From contig CAYTOJ010000054.1 of the NCBI GenBank assembly GCA_964439415.1, positions 1 to 12,414 on the forward strand: a stretch of 12,414 nt of DNA. The letters are read 5' to 3'. Every line of letters starts with the position of its first letter. Positions within the stretch are counted from its first letter, which is position 1. The notes below the pieces were generated by a model. The model was given only the letters and a program-made list of their open reading frames with translations. It did no database searches and was not told where the DNA came from. The DNA is from CAYTOJ01 sp964439415 (GTDB taxonomy: Bacteria > Pseudomonadota > Alphaproteobacteria > Rickettsiales > CAZAGG01). Below are positions 6,966 through 12,414 of the stretch, one piece after another. Made by a program: the position numbers and the translations under genes.

Positions 6966-6993
6966 TGACTTCTGACTTCTGACTTCTGACTTT
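6966..6993. repeat. Heptamer tandem repeat (TGACTTC)x3 plus TGACTTT
   Basis: Units lie at 6966-6972, 6973-6979, 6980-6986 (identical) and 6987-6993 (one mismatch). The tract lies between the mlaD stop and the prepilin leader, in the region where the pilin reading frame must be set. Because seven is not a multiple of three, a change in unit number shifts any frame that starts upstream of it. Confidence 0.9.
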
Positions 6994-7008
6994 ATGCTAT
7001 ACATCTGT

Positions 7009-7500
7009 TTAAAGCTTTGGTTCGGTTGGCTCACTGTTATCCCCATTCTTATCCACGCCGCCGCCGCTGAATACGAACTTACCTATAAGCTCTTCAATGC
7101 TGACTGATGACTGGGTGATCTTTATTTCGGAATTTTCCTTTAAATTAGCCACGTCCCCGCCTGGGCTTATAGCAACATATTTGCCACCAAGCAATCCGTC
7201 GCTGGATATAGACGCTGAGGAATCAGCAGGCAGGTTGATACCATTGCGCAGGCTGAGCTTCACCACAGCGCGGAAACTCTCAGGATCAAGCCTGTTTTCC
7301 AGTACTGAACCTACTTTAATACCGCTGACTCTGACATCGCTGCCCGGATTAATGCCGCCGACATTATCAAATTTCGCGATCACATTATAACTATCGCTGC
7401 CCTGTTTAAGATCAGCGGTGTTGTAGGCGAAAAACATGAAAGCTCCGGCTGCTGCCAGCACAACTGCGCCCATCATGGTTTCCATAACATTATGACTCAT
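7009..7500 (-). CDS. mlaD: MlaD-like MCE domain protein (lipid transport substrate-binding subunit)
   Basis: A 163-residue protein with an N-terminal membrane anchor (about residues 9-26) and one MCE domain at about 38-115, containing FDNVGGINPGSDVRVSGIKVG and the typical DGLLGGKYVAISPGG. In the Mla system such proteins form a periplasmic hexameric ring on the inner membrane and carry phospholipids between the MlaFE ABC transporter and the outer membrane. The MlaE, MlaF and MlaC partners are not in the window. Its ATG overlaps the stop of the NDUFA12-family gene (ATGA at 7497-7500), so the two are co-transcribed and probably translationally coupled. This pairing with an NDUFA12 gene is usual in alphaproteobacteria. 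The last ~20 residues are a polar tail. Confidence 0.88.
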   Translation of the reverse strand: MSHNVMETMMGAVVLAAAGAFMFFAYNTADLKQGSDSYNVIAKFDNVGGINPGSDVRVSGIKVGSVLENRLDPESFRAVVKLSLRNGINLPADSSASISSDGLLGGKYVAISPGGDVANLKENSEIKITQSSVSIEELIGKFVFSGGGVDKNGDNSEPTEPKL

Positions 7501-7850
7501 GGTTTCCAGGCCTCATAATCCGATTCTACGTTATATCTGTTACCGCCTTTTGCCGCATGGCCGGGCGGAAAGTACGCCATGTTTGTACCCGATAAATTAG
7601 GAGTGTGCGGTTTCTGCCATGGGTATTTTTTTGTATCTTCCGCATCAGGCAGAGCATCAGACATATGATGCAGCCAGATATGCCATGTTGGTGGAATCTT
7701 GCTGGCCTCAGGCTCGCTTGCATACATCACCCAGCGCCTCTGCCTGGCGTTTCTTGCTGTTGACCGGGCGCGGTAATATCTGTTGCCGGATTCATCCTGG
7801 CCAACTTTAACACCGCAAAATAGCGTATAAATTTTAGTGCCTATGCTCAT
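7497..7850 (-). CDS. NADH:ubiquinone oxidoreductase subunit, NDUFA12 family
   Basis: The 117-residue product carries the NDUFA12/B17.2 pattern: GxKVGQDESGNRYYR, then RRWVMYASEPEASKIPPTWHIWLHHMSDALP and a C-terminal YFPPGH followed by tyrosine-containing polar sequence. In alphaproteobacteria and mitochondria this is a supernumerary subunit of respiratory complex I at the matrix/cytoplasmic arm. It has no signal peptide or membrane segment. It overlaps mlaD by four bases and is divergent from prmC; the 51-base gap (7851-7901) must hold both promoters. TATATA about 10-15 bases upstream of its start could be a -10 element with a very short leader, which is weak evidence. Confidence 0.92.
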   Translation of the reverse strand: MSIGTKIYTLFCGVKVGQDESGNRYYRARSTARNARQRRWVMYASEPEASKIPPTWHIWLHHMSDALPDAEDTKKYPWQKPHTPNLSGTNMAYFPPGHAAKGGNRYNVESDYEAWKP

Positions 7851-7901
7851 GCTGCACTTATATATTGCGTGGAAGCCTCAAAGCAATAAATAAATAAGCA
7901 G

Positions 7902-8747
7902 ATGTATCTAGTTAAGGACATAGTTGGAAGATTGGCAGGTATGCTGCGTGACGGCGCGGTGGAGCAGCCATGGCTTGAAGCCCGAATAATAACTGCACAT
8001 ATTTTAAACTGCACATTGGAAAAACTGCTGCTTGATGAGGGCAGGGAGGTATCCGAAGGGGAGATAACTCAGGCTGAGGCTTTGTTGCAGCGCCGCTTGA
8101 GCTGTGAGCCTATTGCTTATATTACAGGCCGCAGGGAATTCTATGGCAGGGATTTTGTTGTAAATAGAAATGTATTAATACCAAGGCCTGACACAGAAAT
8201 ACTGGTTGATATGGCTTTACAGGTAGTTCAGAAAAAACGTAAGTGCAGGATATTAGAGCTTGGAGTTGGTAGCGGCTGCATTATTGTAACATTACTTGCG
8301 GAAATTAAAGACGCAGGGGGCTTAGGTGTAGATATTTCTCCACAGGCTCTGGAAGTTGCTGCAATTAATGCGGGAAATATAGGAGTTGCCCAGCGTCTGG
8401 AACTTAAAATATCCAACTGGTTTTCCGCAATTGAAGCAGAGAAGTTTGATTTAATTATCAGTAACCCGCCTTATGTTGTTGAAAATGAAGAGGTTTACCC
8501 GGGCGCGGTGTTTGAGCCGCAAATTGCACTCTATGCCCGGAAAAACGGGCTTGAGTGTTACGAGGAAATAGCGCATACTATGTGCAACTACCTTGCCGAT
8601 GATGGTGTAGCACTGTTTGAGATAGGGCGCACCAGGCTGGAACCGGTAAAAGATATATTTATCTCTCATGGCTTCAGTTTTTTAGGAAGCGGGAAAGACC
8701 TCGCCGGGATAGATAGATGCGCCATTTTTGGCCATAGCTTAAATTAA
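7902..8747 (+). CDS. prmC: Peptide chain release factor N5-glutamine methyltransferase
   Basis: Methylates the glutamine of the GGQ motif in release factors RF1 and RF2, using S-adenosylmethionine, which increases termination efficiency. The 281-residue length is normal. An N-terminal helical domain includes EPIAYITGRREFYG (69-82) and VLIPRPDTEILV (91-102). The methyltransferase domain has the SAM-binding LELGVGSGCI (118-127), the acidic motif GVDIS (142-146) and the catalytic NPPY (188-191). Start at 7902 is the first ATG and fits homologue length, but the upstream ribosome binding site is poor. The usual upstream neighbour prfA is absent; the DUF4167 gene downstream is the common alphaproteobacterial arrangement, here separated by a composite repeat. 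Confidence 0.95.
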   Translation: MYLVKDIVGRLAGMLRDGAVEQPWLEARIITAHILNCTLEKLLLDEGREVSEGEITQAEALLQRRLSCEPIAYITGRREFYGRDFVVNRNVLIPRPDTEILVDMALQVVQKKRKCRILELGVGSGCIIVTLLAEIKDAGGLGVDISPQALEVAAINAGNIGVAQRLELKISNWFSAIEAEKFDLIISNPPYVVENEEVYPGAVFEPQIALYARKNGLECYEEIAHTMCNYLADDGVALFEIGRTRLEPVKDIFISHGFSFLGSGKDLAGIDRCAIFGHSLN

Positions 8748-8779
8748 ATGGTTTTGGTGAGTTTTTTAAATTTCAGTAC

Positions 8780-8935
8780 ACGTTTTAATACGTTGTATAC
8801 TGCTCGCGTTTCAAGAATGCGGATTTTATGCAGCGAATTTGCGAGCAGTGTAAACGCGCATGGGGCTGGATTGGCGGCCATGCGCAAAACAAACAAAGAT
8901 ATACCTGTCGCGCATTTGAAGTGCGATAGGTATAT
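8780..8935 (+). repeat. Composite repeat, copy 1, upstream of the DUF4167 gene
   Basis: Layout: mini-hairpin ACGT/ACGT (8780-8793); left hairpin from TATACTGCTCGC (8796) to GCGAGCAGTGTA (8852); a middle with GGCTGGATTGGCGGCCATGCGC; linker AAACAAAGATATACC; and a family B right hairpin 8899-8935 (ATATACCTGTCGC / GTGCGATAGGTATAT). The same parts in the same order occur in reverse orientation at 9663-9820. It fills the 221-base gap between prmC and the DUF4167 gene and ends 33 bases before that gene's ATG, so the hairpin would lie in its leader or act as a terminator for prmC. Confidence 0.8.
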
Positions 8936-8968
8936 TTAGCTGATTAATTTCAAATACAAATAATAGGT

Positions 8969-9664
8969 ATGATAGATAATCGAAGGGATAGAGGCCGTAA
9001 TACTGGTGGTATGCGCGGCAGTCAGATTAAAAATGCTGGCGGTCAGCGCAGGACTCAGGGTTTTGGTAATCAACGCCGTGGTGGGCGCATTGGTTATCAA
9101 GGCGATCAACAGGCCGCGCCGGATAGAAGGCAGTTAAGGAGAGCGCAGGAACTGCGGGATAAGCATATGATGCTGGCCGGGGATGCTATGAAATCCGGTG
9201 ACAGGGTTACGGCTGAGTACCATTTCCAGCACGCGGATCATTATTTCCGCAGCGCCGCCGAGATTGAAGCCGCGCTGGGCGAGCACGACAGGCAGGATAC
9301 TCATGACAACAAACATGATAAGCATGAAAACAGCAGGCCGCAACAGTATCAGCGCCGTAGTTATGGGTATGAGGATAGAGGTGACAGGGGGAATGACAGA
9401 AACATTGCCGCGCCGTCCTCCTCCTTCGGGCAGGATATACCGGCATTTCTGGAAAATGGCCTGGCTATGAAGGATGAATCATCTGACGCAATCAGCTTTG
9501 TGGAACCGCATAAGTCAGCACCACAATCCCAGGATGATAAAAATGCGCGCATCGGCACTGGTAGTCGTGGCTATCGCTCCCCCAGAAGAGTACCATATAA
9601 CAGAAACCGTGACGGGGTCACGAATTTCGAGAATGTGCAGCCCTCACCTGAGCCGGAAGTCTGA
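8969..9664 (+). CDS. DUF4167 domain protein, likely RNA-associated
   Basis: The 231-residue product begins with a low-complexity Arg/Gly/Gln/Asn region (residues 2-50, RGG-like), followed by the DUF4167 core at about 52-100: RRAQELRDKHMMLAGDAMKSGD, then a helix ending in HFQHADHYFRSAAEIEA. The rest (100-231) is polar, disordered-looking and rich in Arg, Asp, Ser and Gln. The family is largely restricted to alphaproteobacteria, usually beside prmC/prfA, and has no firmly established function; the RGG-like ends suggest RNA binding, which is inference. The ATG at 8969 has only AGG one base upstream, so initiation looks weak. The coding region is enclosed by inverted copies of the same composite repeat, and its TGA overlaps the hairpin that follows. 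Confidence 0.88.
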   Translation: MIDNRRDRGRNTGGMRGSQIKNAGGQRRTQGFGNQRRGGRIGYQGDQQAAPDRRQLRRAQELRDKHMMLAGDAMKSGDRVTAEYHFQHADHYFRSAAEIEAALGEHDRQDTHDNKHDKHENSRPQQYQRRSYGYEDRGDRGNDRNIAAPSSSFGQDIPAFLENGLAMKDESSDAISFVEPHKSAPQSQDDKNARIGTGSRGYRSPRRVPYNRNRDGVTNFENVQPSPEPEV

Positions 9665-9820
9665 TATACCTGTCGCACTTCAAGAGTACGATTGGTATAT
9701 CTTTTATATGTTTGCGCATGGCCGCCAACCCAGCCGAATCTGCGTCTATACTGCTCGCCACATAACTACAAAAAATCCGCACATCGGAAATGCGAGCAGT
9801 ATATCCAAGTTAAAAACTTG
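9663..9820 (-). repeat. Composite repeat, copy 2 (inverted), downstream of the DUF4167 gene
   Basis: Read on the minus strand: mini-hairpin CAAGTT/AACTTG (9806-9820); left hairpin TATACTGCTCGC to GCGAGCAGTATA (9803 to 9747); middle with GGCTGGGTTGGCGGCCATGC; linker ATAAAAGATATACC; right hairpin 9663-9701. On the plus strand the hairpin GATATACC (9663-9670) / GGTATATC (9694-9701) starts inside the DUF4167 stop codon and is followed by TTTTAT, so it could serve as that gene's terminator. Confidence 0.8.
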
Positions 9821-9869
9821 TCGGGTGGTGATTAGAAAAATTGACGCTTTGAACAACATAAACGCATCA

Positions 9870-9941
9870 CATAGCCTATCCAGCCCGTCGTCGCCCTCGG
9901 GCTATGCCGGGCGGCTGCGCCATACGTAGCCCCATCGGGGC
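9870..9941. other. GC-rich inverted repeats 3' of tRNA-Thr
   Basis: CATAGCC (9870-9876) can pair with GGCTATG (9900-9906), and GCCC at 9883-9886 with GGGC at 9899-9902 as an alternative. A compact hairpin GCCCC-ATC-GGGGC lies at 9929-9941, six bases beyond the tRNA CCA end on the transcribed strand. It may mark 3' processing or termination of the tRNA transcript, although no T-run follows. The 283 bases between the DUF4167 stop and the tRNA contain only this and the composite repeat; I see no gene. Confidence 0.4.
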
Positions 9942-9947
9942 GAAGCG

Positions 9948-10022
9948 TGGTGCCGCTGAGAAGAATCGAACTTCCGACCCCGTCATTACCAATGACGTGC
10001 TCTACCACTGAGCTACAACGGC
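9948..10022 (-). tRNA. tRNA-Thr (anticodon GGT)
   Basis: On the minus strand a complete cloverleaf can be drawn. The acceptor stem is GCCGTTG with CAGCGGC (one G-U pair); the D arm is GCTCAGTGGTAGAGC; the anticodon stem CGTCA/TGACG encloses loop TTGGTAA with anticodon GGT, reading ACC and ACT codons. The T arm is GGAAG-TTCGATT-CTTCT. Discriminator A is followed by an encoded CCA. Total 75 nt. Confidence 0.95.
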
Positions 10023-10125
10023 AATAATGAAATTAATGCGAGACGCGCAGATACCTGACATAAGGTTATGTTTTTAGCAAGCGGAACTTTCACAACAGGG
10101 TGGCCTCATGAGGTTAGTTACAAAT

Positions 10126-10213
10126 TGGCTTCTTTCGCAACTGGTTACGGTGAGTATACCAGGACAGTTACGATTCTATACCTACCGCACTTCAAGGTTA
10201 CGATAGGGGTATA
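10126..10213 (+). repeat. Degenerate family A end followed by a family B hairpin
   Basis: Positions 10127-10152 (GCTTCTTTCGCAACTGGTTA, then CGGTGAG) resemble the first ~28 bases of family A with a few changes and no matching right end, so this looks like a remnant. A family B hairpin follows: TATACCTACCGCAC (10177) to ACGATAGGGGTATA (10213). The acyltransferase stop codon TAA (10198-10200) and its last five codons lie inside the hairpin. The 175 bases between tRNA and acyltransferase hold no other feature beyond ACATAA-GG-TTATGT at 10058-10071. Confidence 0.5.
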
Positions 10214-11103
10214 ACCTGCGAATCCTCATAAACTTTTTTATCCCAGCGGCGGTGCACCCAGAACCATTGCTCGGGATTGTGACGTACCCAATCCTCTATC
10301 TGCGCATTCATGTGTGTCATGGCGTTTTTTATATCCTCCCGGAAGTGTCCGGTATTGGTGATGTAGAAAGGCTCGAATATAGTCACGGTGAAATTCGCGC
10401 CATTTTCCCGCACGGATTTAGCCATTACAATCGGCACGTTGTATTTCATGGAAAGTTCCGCCACTGCCGGGGCGGTCATGGATGGGCGGCCAAAGAACGG
10501 CACTTCAATGCCTGAGTTCATTTTCTGGTCAATCAGCACCGCCAGCGATGAACCGTTTTGCAATGCCCGAATCAGTCCCCGCGCACCGCTCACCCCTTTC
10601 TGGAACATGTCCTTATATATGGGGGAGCGTATTTTGTGCAGCAGGCTCTCCAGCAGGCGGTTATTGACTTTGCGGTAGATGAGAACCAGGGGAAAGCCAT
10701 TATCCTTTGCCATTTTCGGCAGTAGTTCCCAGTTGCCAAAATGGGCTGATACGAAAATAGCGTTTTTACCTTCCGCCTTCAGTCTCTCCAGGTGTTCCAG
10801 GCCAACAATTTTTACCCTTCTGGATATATTGCCGTTGGCTATAAATGGTAGTTCAAAGAACGTTCGCCCCAGGCAATTCCATATGCGCGGAACCAGTTTT
10901 TCAATTTCCCTTTCGGACAGTTCCGGCATGGCGAGTTGCAGATTGCGGCGCACGTATCTGGTGGCTTTGAAAAACGGCGAGATCATCTGCCCCATAAATC
11001 CGCCAATAGCTGATGAAACATCCAGCGGCAGCAGTTTCAGCAGGCAGTAGATGCAATGGATGAGCGCCGCCTGAATATCGTATTTGATGCTGTCTTTATG
11101 CAC
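10198..11103 (-). CDS. Lipid A acyltransferase, LpxL/HtrB family
   Basis: Transfers a secondary fatty acyl chain to the lipid A precursor at the inner membrane. The 301-residue length fits the family. The N-terminus is amphipathic/hydrophobic (residues 11-45); the catalytic HFGNWE at 121-126 (HX4E pattern) follows the beta-strand AIFVSA. Later blocks include GLIRALQNGSSLAVLIDQKMN, VPFFGRPSMTAPAVAELS and, near the end, EDWVRHNPEQWFWVHRRW, the usual terminal signature. Whether it acts as LpxL or LpxM cannot be decided. It starts with GTG at 11103, overlapping the lpxK TAA (11096-11098), with no clear ribosome binding site, so translation is probably coupled to lpxK. The last residues and stop are encoded by a family B hairpin. 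Confidence 0.9.
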   Translation of the reverse strand: MHKDSIKYDIQAALIHCIYCLLKLLPLDVSSAIGGFMGQMISPFFKATRYVRRNLQLAMPELSEREIEKLVPRIWNCLGRTFFELPFIANGNISRRVKIVGLEHLERLKAEGKNAIFVSAHFGNWELLPKMAKDNGFPLVLIYRKVNNRLLESLLHKIRSPIYKDMFQKGVSGARGLIRALQNGSSLAVLIDQKMNSGIEVPFFGRPSMTAPAVAELSMKYNVPIVMAKSVRENGANFTVTIFEPFYITNTGHFREDIKNAMTHMNAQIEDWVRHNPEQWFWVHRRWDKKVYEDSQVIPLS

Positions 11104-12414
11104 GGGGTGGGTTTTTGAAATTATTCAGTATGAATTGTTTAAAATCCTCCGGCGCGGAAAATTCCACACGCGCAGGGATTGCTATGATTTTCTCCTTAAG
11201 GGAATCCGGCAGTTTTACAAAATCTTTTTCCGTGGTGACTAAACTTAAACCATTACGGGTGCACAATTGCAGCATTTCCTCCACCTGGCAGACTGTATAA
11301 CTATGGTGGTCAGGAAATTCTTTTGTCTCCACTACCTGTACACCTGCCTGAGCCAGCGATTCAAAAAACTTCTCCGGCCTGCCGATTCCAGCAAACGCGT
11401 ATACACCGCTCGCAACTGAAGAGTTGCTTTGAGGCAGGAATTCCAGCGGTGTATCTTTTTCTATATTAAGGGGGGCGCACCCCCCGGCCAAAGGCCTCCC
11501 CCCAGCGCGCTGGCGCAAGTCGCTACGCTCCGAAGAGCTATTTACGGAACGATAGGAATATACTCCATCGCTTTGTAGCAGATGCTGAGGCGGCATGGGT
11601 ACTATCCTGGCCTGCCATGATGCAGGAAGATTAATAGTAGCTTCACAGGTCTGCTGGCCTGGATGTACGTTGCTTGTCTCCCCCCTGTGCACAAAGGGGA
11701 TTAAGGGGGGGCATGTGTTGGTACTATGGGAAGAAGCAAGATGCCCCCCCCTAGCCCCCTTTGTGCACGGGAGGGAAAGCCGATAGTTCGTGCCAACACC
11801 TGGGTAGTTACGATTTATCGCCAGACTGCTATCTCCCATAATAACAACTGCATCTGCACGCTCTAACCCTGACTGCCAGGGTTCCCTTAATGCTCCTGCT
11901 GGAAGGGGCAGGCGGTTGCCCAGGCCAAACGCACCGTCCAGCACAATCAGGGTGAGGTTGCGTTGCAATTGCCTGCTTTGCAGGCCATCATCCATAATTA
12001 CTACATCAGCCCCGGCGTCCTTGGCCAATATGGCTGATTTTTGCCTATCCGTGCCTATCCATACTGTATGTCTGGCTGCAAGCATTAATGCTTCGTCCCC
12101 AACTTCTCCGGCGCTATGAGTACAGATGTTTACCATGGTGGACTTTTTTATACTGCCGCCATAACCGCGCATGAGGATATGCGCCTTGATTCCCTCATCT
12201 GCCAGCATATCCGCAATGTATAACGCCAGCGGGGTTTTGCCGGTTCCACCAACGGTGATATTGCCGATGCAGATAACCGGCAGCGGCGCGGTTTTACTCT
12301 TACGGAAAATCATGTTGATTGAGTGCCCAGGCAGATAAAGCGCGGAGAGTGGCAGCAGCGCAATAGATACCGGGTTCAAATTCCCCCAGATTTTATATAA
12401 GTGGGAGGGTTTTA
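11096..12414 (-). CDS. lpxK: Tetraacyldisaccharide 4'-kinase with two in-frame repeat insertions, 5' end at window edge
   Basis: Phosphorylates the 4' position of the lipid A disaccharide on the inner membrane. Counting from the TTG at 12379: P-loop GNITVGGTGKTP (39-50), RGYGG (71-75), the DDGLQS motif (130-135), AGIGRPEKFF (330-339) and TTEKDF near the C-terminus are all present, so the catalytic core is intact. The frame stays open upstream of 12379 to the window end (about 11 more codons), and that segment looks like the LpxK N-terminus, so the true start is probably just beyond the edge. The protein is roughly 90 residues longer than usual. The excess is explained by a family D palindrome (residues ~202-233) and a family C repeat (~275-327), both a multiple of three and open. 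Co-translated with the acyltransferase downstream. Confidence 0.9.
   Translation of the reverse strand, partial: KPSHLYKIWGNLNPVSIALLPLSALYLPGHSINMIFRKSKTAPLPVICIGNITVGGTGKTPLALYIADMLADEGIKAHILMRGYGGSIKKSTMVNICTHSAGEVGDEALMLAARHTVWIGTDRQKSAILAKDAGADVVIMDDGLQSRQLQRNLTLIVLDGAFGLGNRLPLPAGALREPWQSGLERADAVVIMGDSSLAINRNYPGVGTNYRLSLPCTKGARGGHLASSHSTNTCPPLIPFVHRGETSNVHPGQQTCEATINLPASWQARIVPMPPQHLLQSDGVYSYRSVNSSSERSDLRQRAGGRPLAGGCAPLNIEKDTPLEFLPQSNSSVASGVYAFAGIGRPEKFFESLAQAGVQVVETKEFPDHHSYTVCQVEEMLQLCTRNGLSLVTTEKDFVKLPDSLKEKIIAIPARVEFSAPEDFKQFILNNFKNPPRA
11399..11564 (-). mobile_element. Family C composite repeat inserted in-frame in lpxK
   Basis: On the minus strand the insert begins GTATATTCCTATCG, contains the GC-rich core GGAGCGTAGCGAC (11532 to 11520) through G6-AGGCC, GGCC-G6 and TGCGCCCCCC, then AAAAAGATACACCGC and a right end GCGGTGTATAC. 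The core is nearly identical to 6062-6124. It adds 53 codons (159 bp) between the GVY and AFAGIGRPEKFF codons; GVY is read on both sides, suggesting a duplicated target or matched element ends. All three frames' worth of GC-rich sequence could have carried stops, but the used frame has none. Confidence 0.8.
11680..11775 (-). mobile_element. Family D palindrome inserted in-frame in lpxK
   Basis: Two 35-bp arms, 11680-11714 and 11741-11775, are near-perfect reverse complements; both contain GTGCACAAAGGGG followed by a G7-8 run and CAT. The loop is 26 bp. The total of 96 bp equals 32 codons, and the lpxK frame passes through without a stop, encoding a Gly/Pro/His-rich loop. It lies between the ADAVVIMG block and ARIVP, where LpxK proteins vary in length. 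No second copy is seen in this window. Confidence 0.75.

Noticed and set aside
9474..9929. 151-codon plus-strand open frame
   Set aside because: It overlaps the end of the DUF4167 gene in another frame and continues through the composite repeat and GC-rich inverted repeats; no protein-like features.
8780..10213. CRISPR-like array
   Set aside because: The repeats are palindromic, few, in both orientations and irregularly spaced, with genes between them and no cas genes.
12377..12379. TTG as the true start of lpxK
   Set aside because: The frame remains open to the window end and the upstream residues resemble the LpxK N-terminus; the real start is more likely just outside.

Overview
The window looks like a chromosomal segment of an alphaproteobacterium. 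The evidence is a minus-strand argH / small lipoprotein / lysA cluster, an NDUFA12-family complex I gene overlapping an MCE (MlaD-like) gene, prmC next to a DUF4167 gene, and the lipid A genes lpxK and a lauroyl-type acyltransferase. Base composition is mid-range and spacing is compact, but the intergenic space is unusually full of palindromic repeats. The genus cannot be told from the sequence. In-frame palindromic insertions recall Rickettsia and Wolbachia palindromic elements, while intact arginine and lysine genes argue against a strongly reduced parasite.

Layout. Positions 1-1929 hold a decaying lemA/DUF3137 pair on the plus strand. lemA has lost its N-terminal half to repeats, and the DUF3137 gene carries an in-frame repeat plus an internal TAG. 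Positions 2047-2865 encode a small RTX calcium-binding repeat protein (minus). Positions 3166-5941 are the lysA, lptM-like and argH operon (minus, transcribed from argH). Positions 6203-6990 hold a type IV prepilin-like gene whose leader is out of frame with every usable start and which adjoins a heptamer tandem repeat. Next are mlaD and NDUFA12 (minus, overlapping), then divergent prmC (plus) and a DUF4167 gene (plus) bracketed by two inverted copies of a composite repeat. Then follow tRNA-Thr(GGT), an LpxL/HtrB-type acyltransferase and lpxK (all minus). lpxK runs off the right edge.

The most striking feature is the repeat population. I distinguish: (A) a 142-bp element with 17-bp terminal inverted repeats flanked by TA, present as two fully identical copies, one of them in-frame in the DUF3137 gene, plus a 186-bp relative (A3) with different ends beside lysA; (B) a hairpin of about 37 bp, TATACC(TG)TCGCACT / AGTGCGATAGGTATA; (C) a composite element of about 160-175 bp with a TATACTCCTCGC-like left end, a GC-rich core and a GATATACCGC right hairpin, one copy lying in-frame inside lpxK; (D) a 96-bp palindrome with 35-bp arms, also in-frame in lpxK. 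Segments of A, B and C recur in different combinations, so the families look modular and chimeric. Three in-frame insertions, and stop codons overlapping or touching hairpins, suggest selection has retained only coding-compatible insertions, or that the elements are built to be tolerated in coding sequence.
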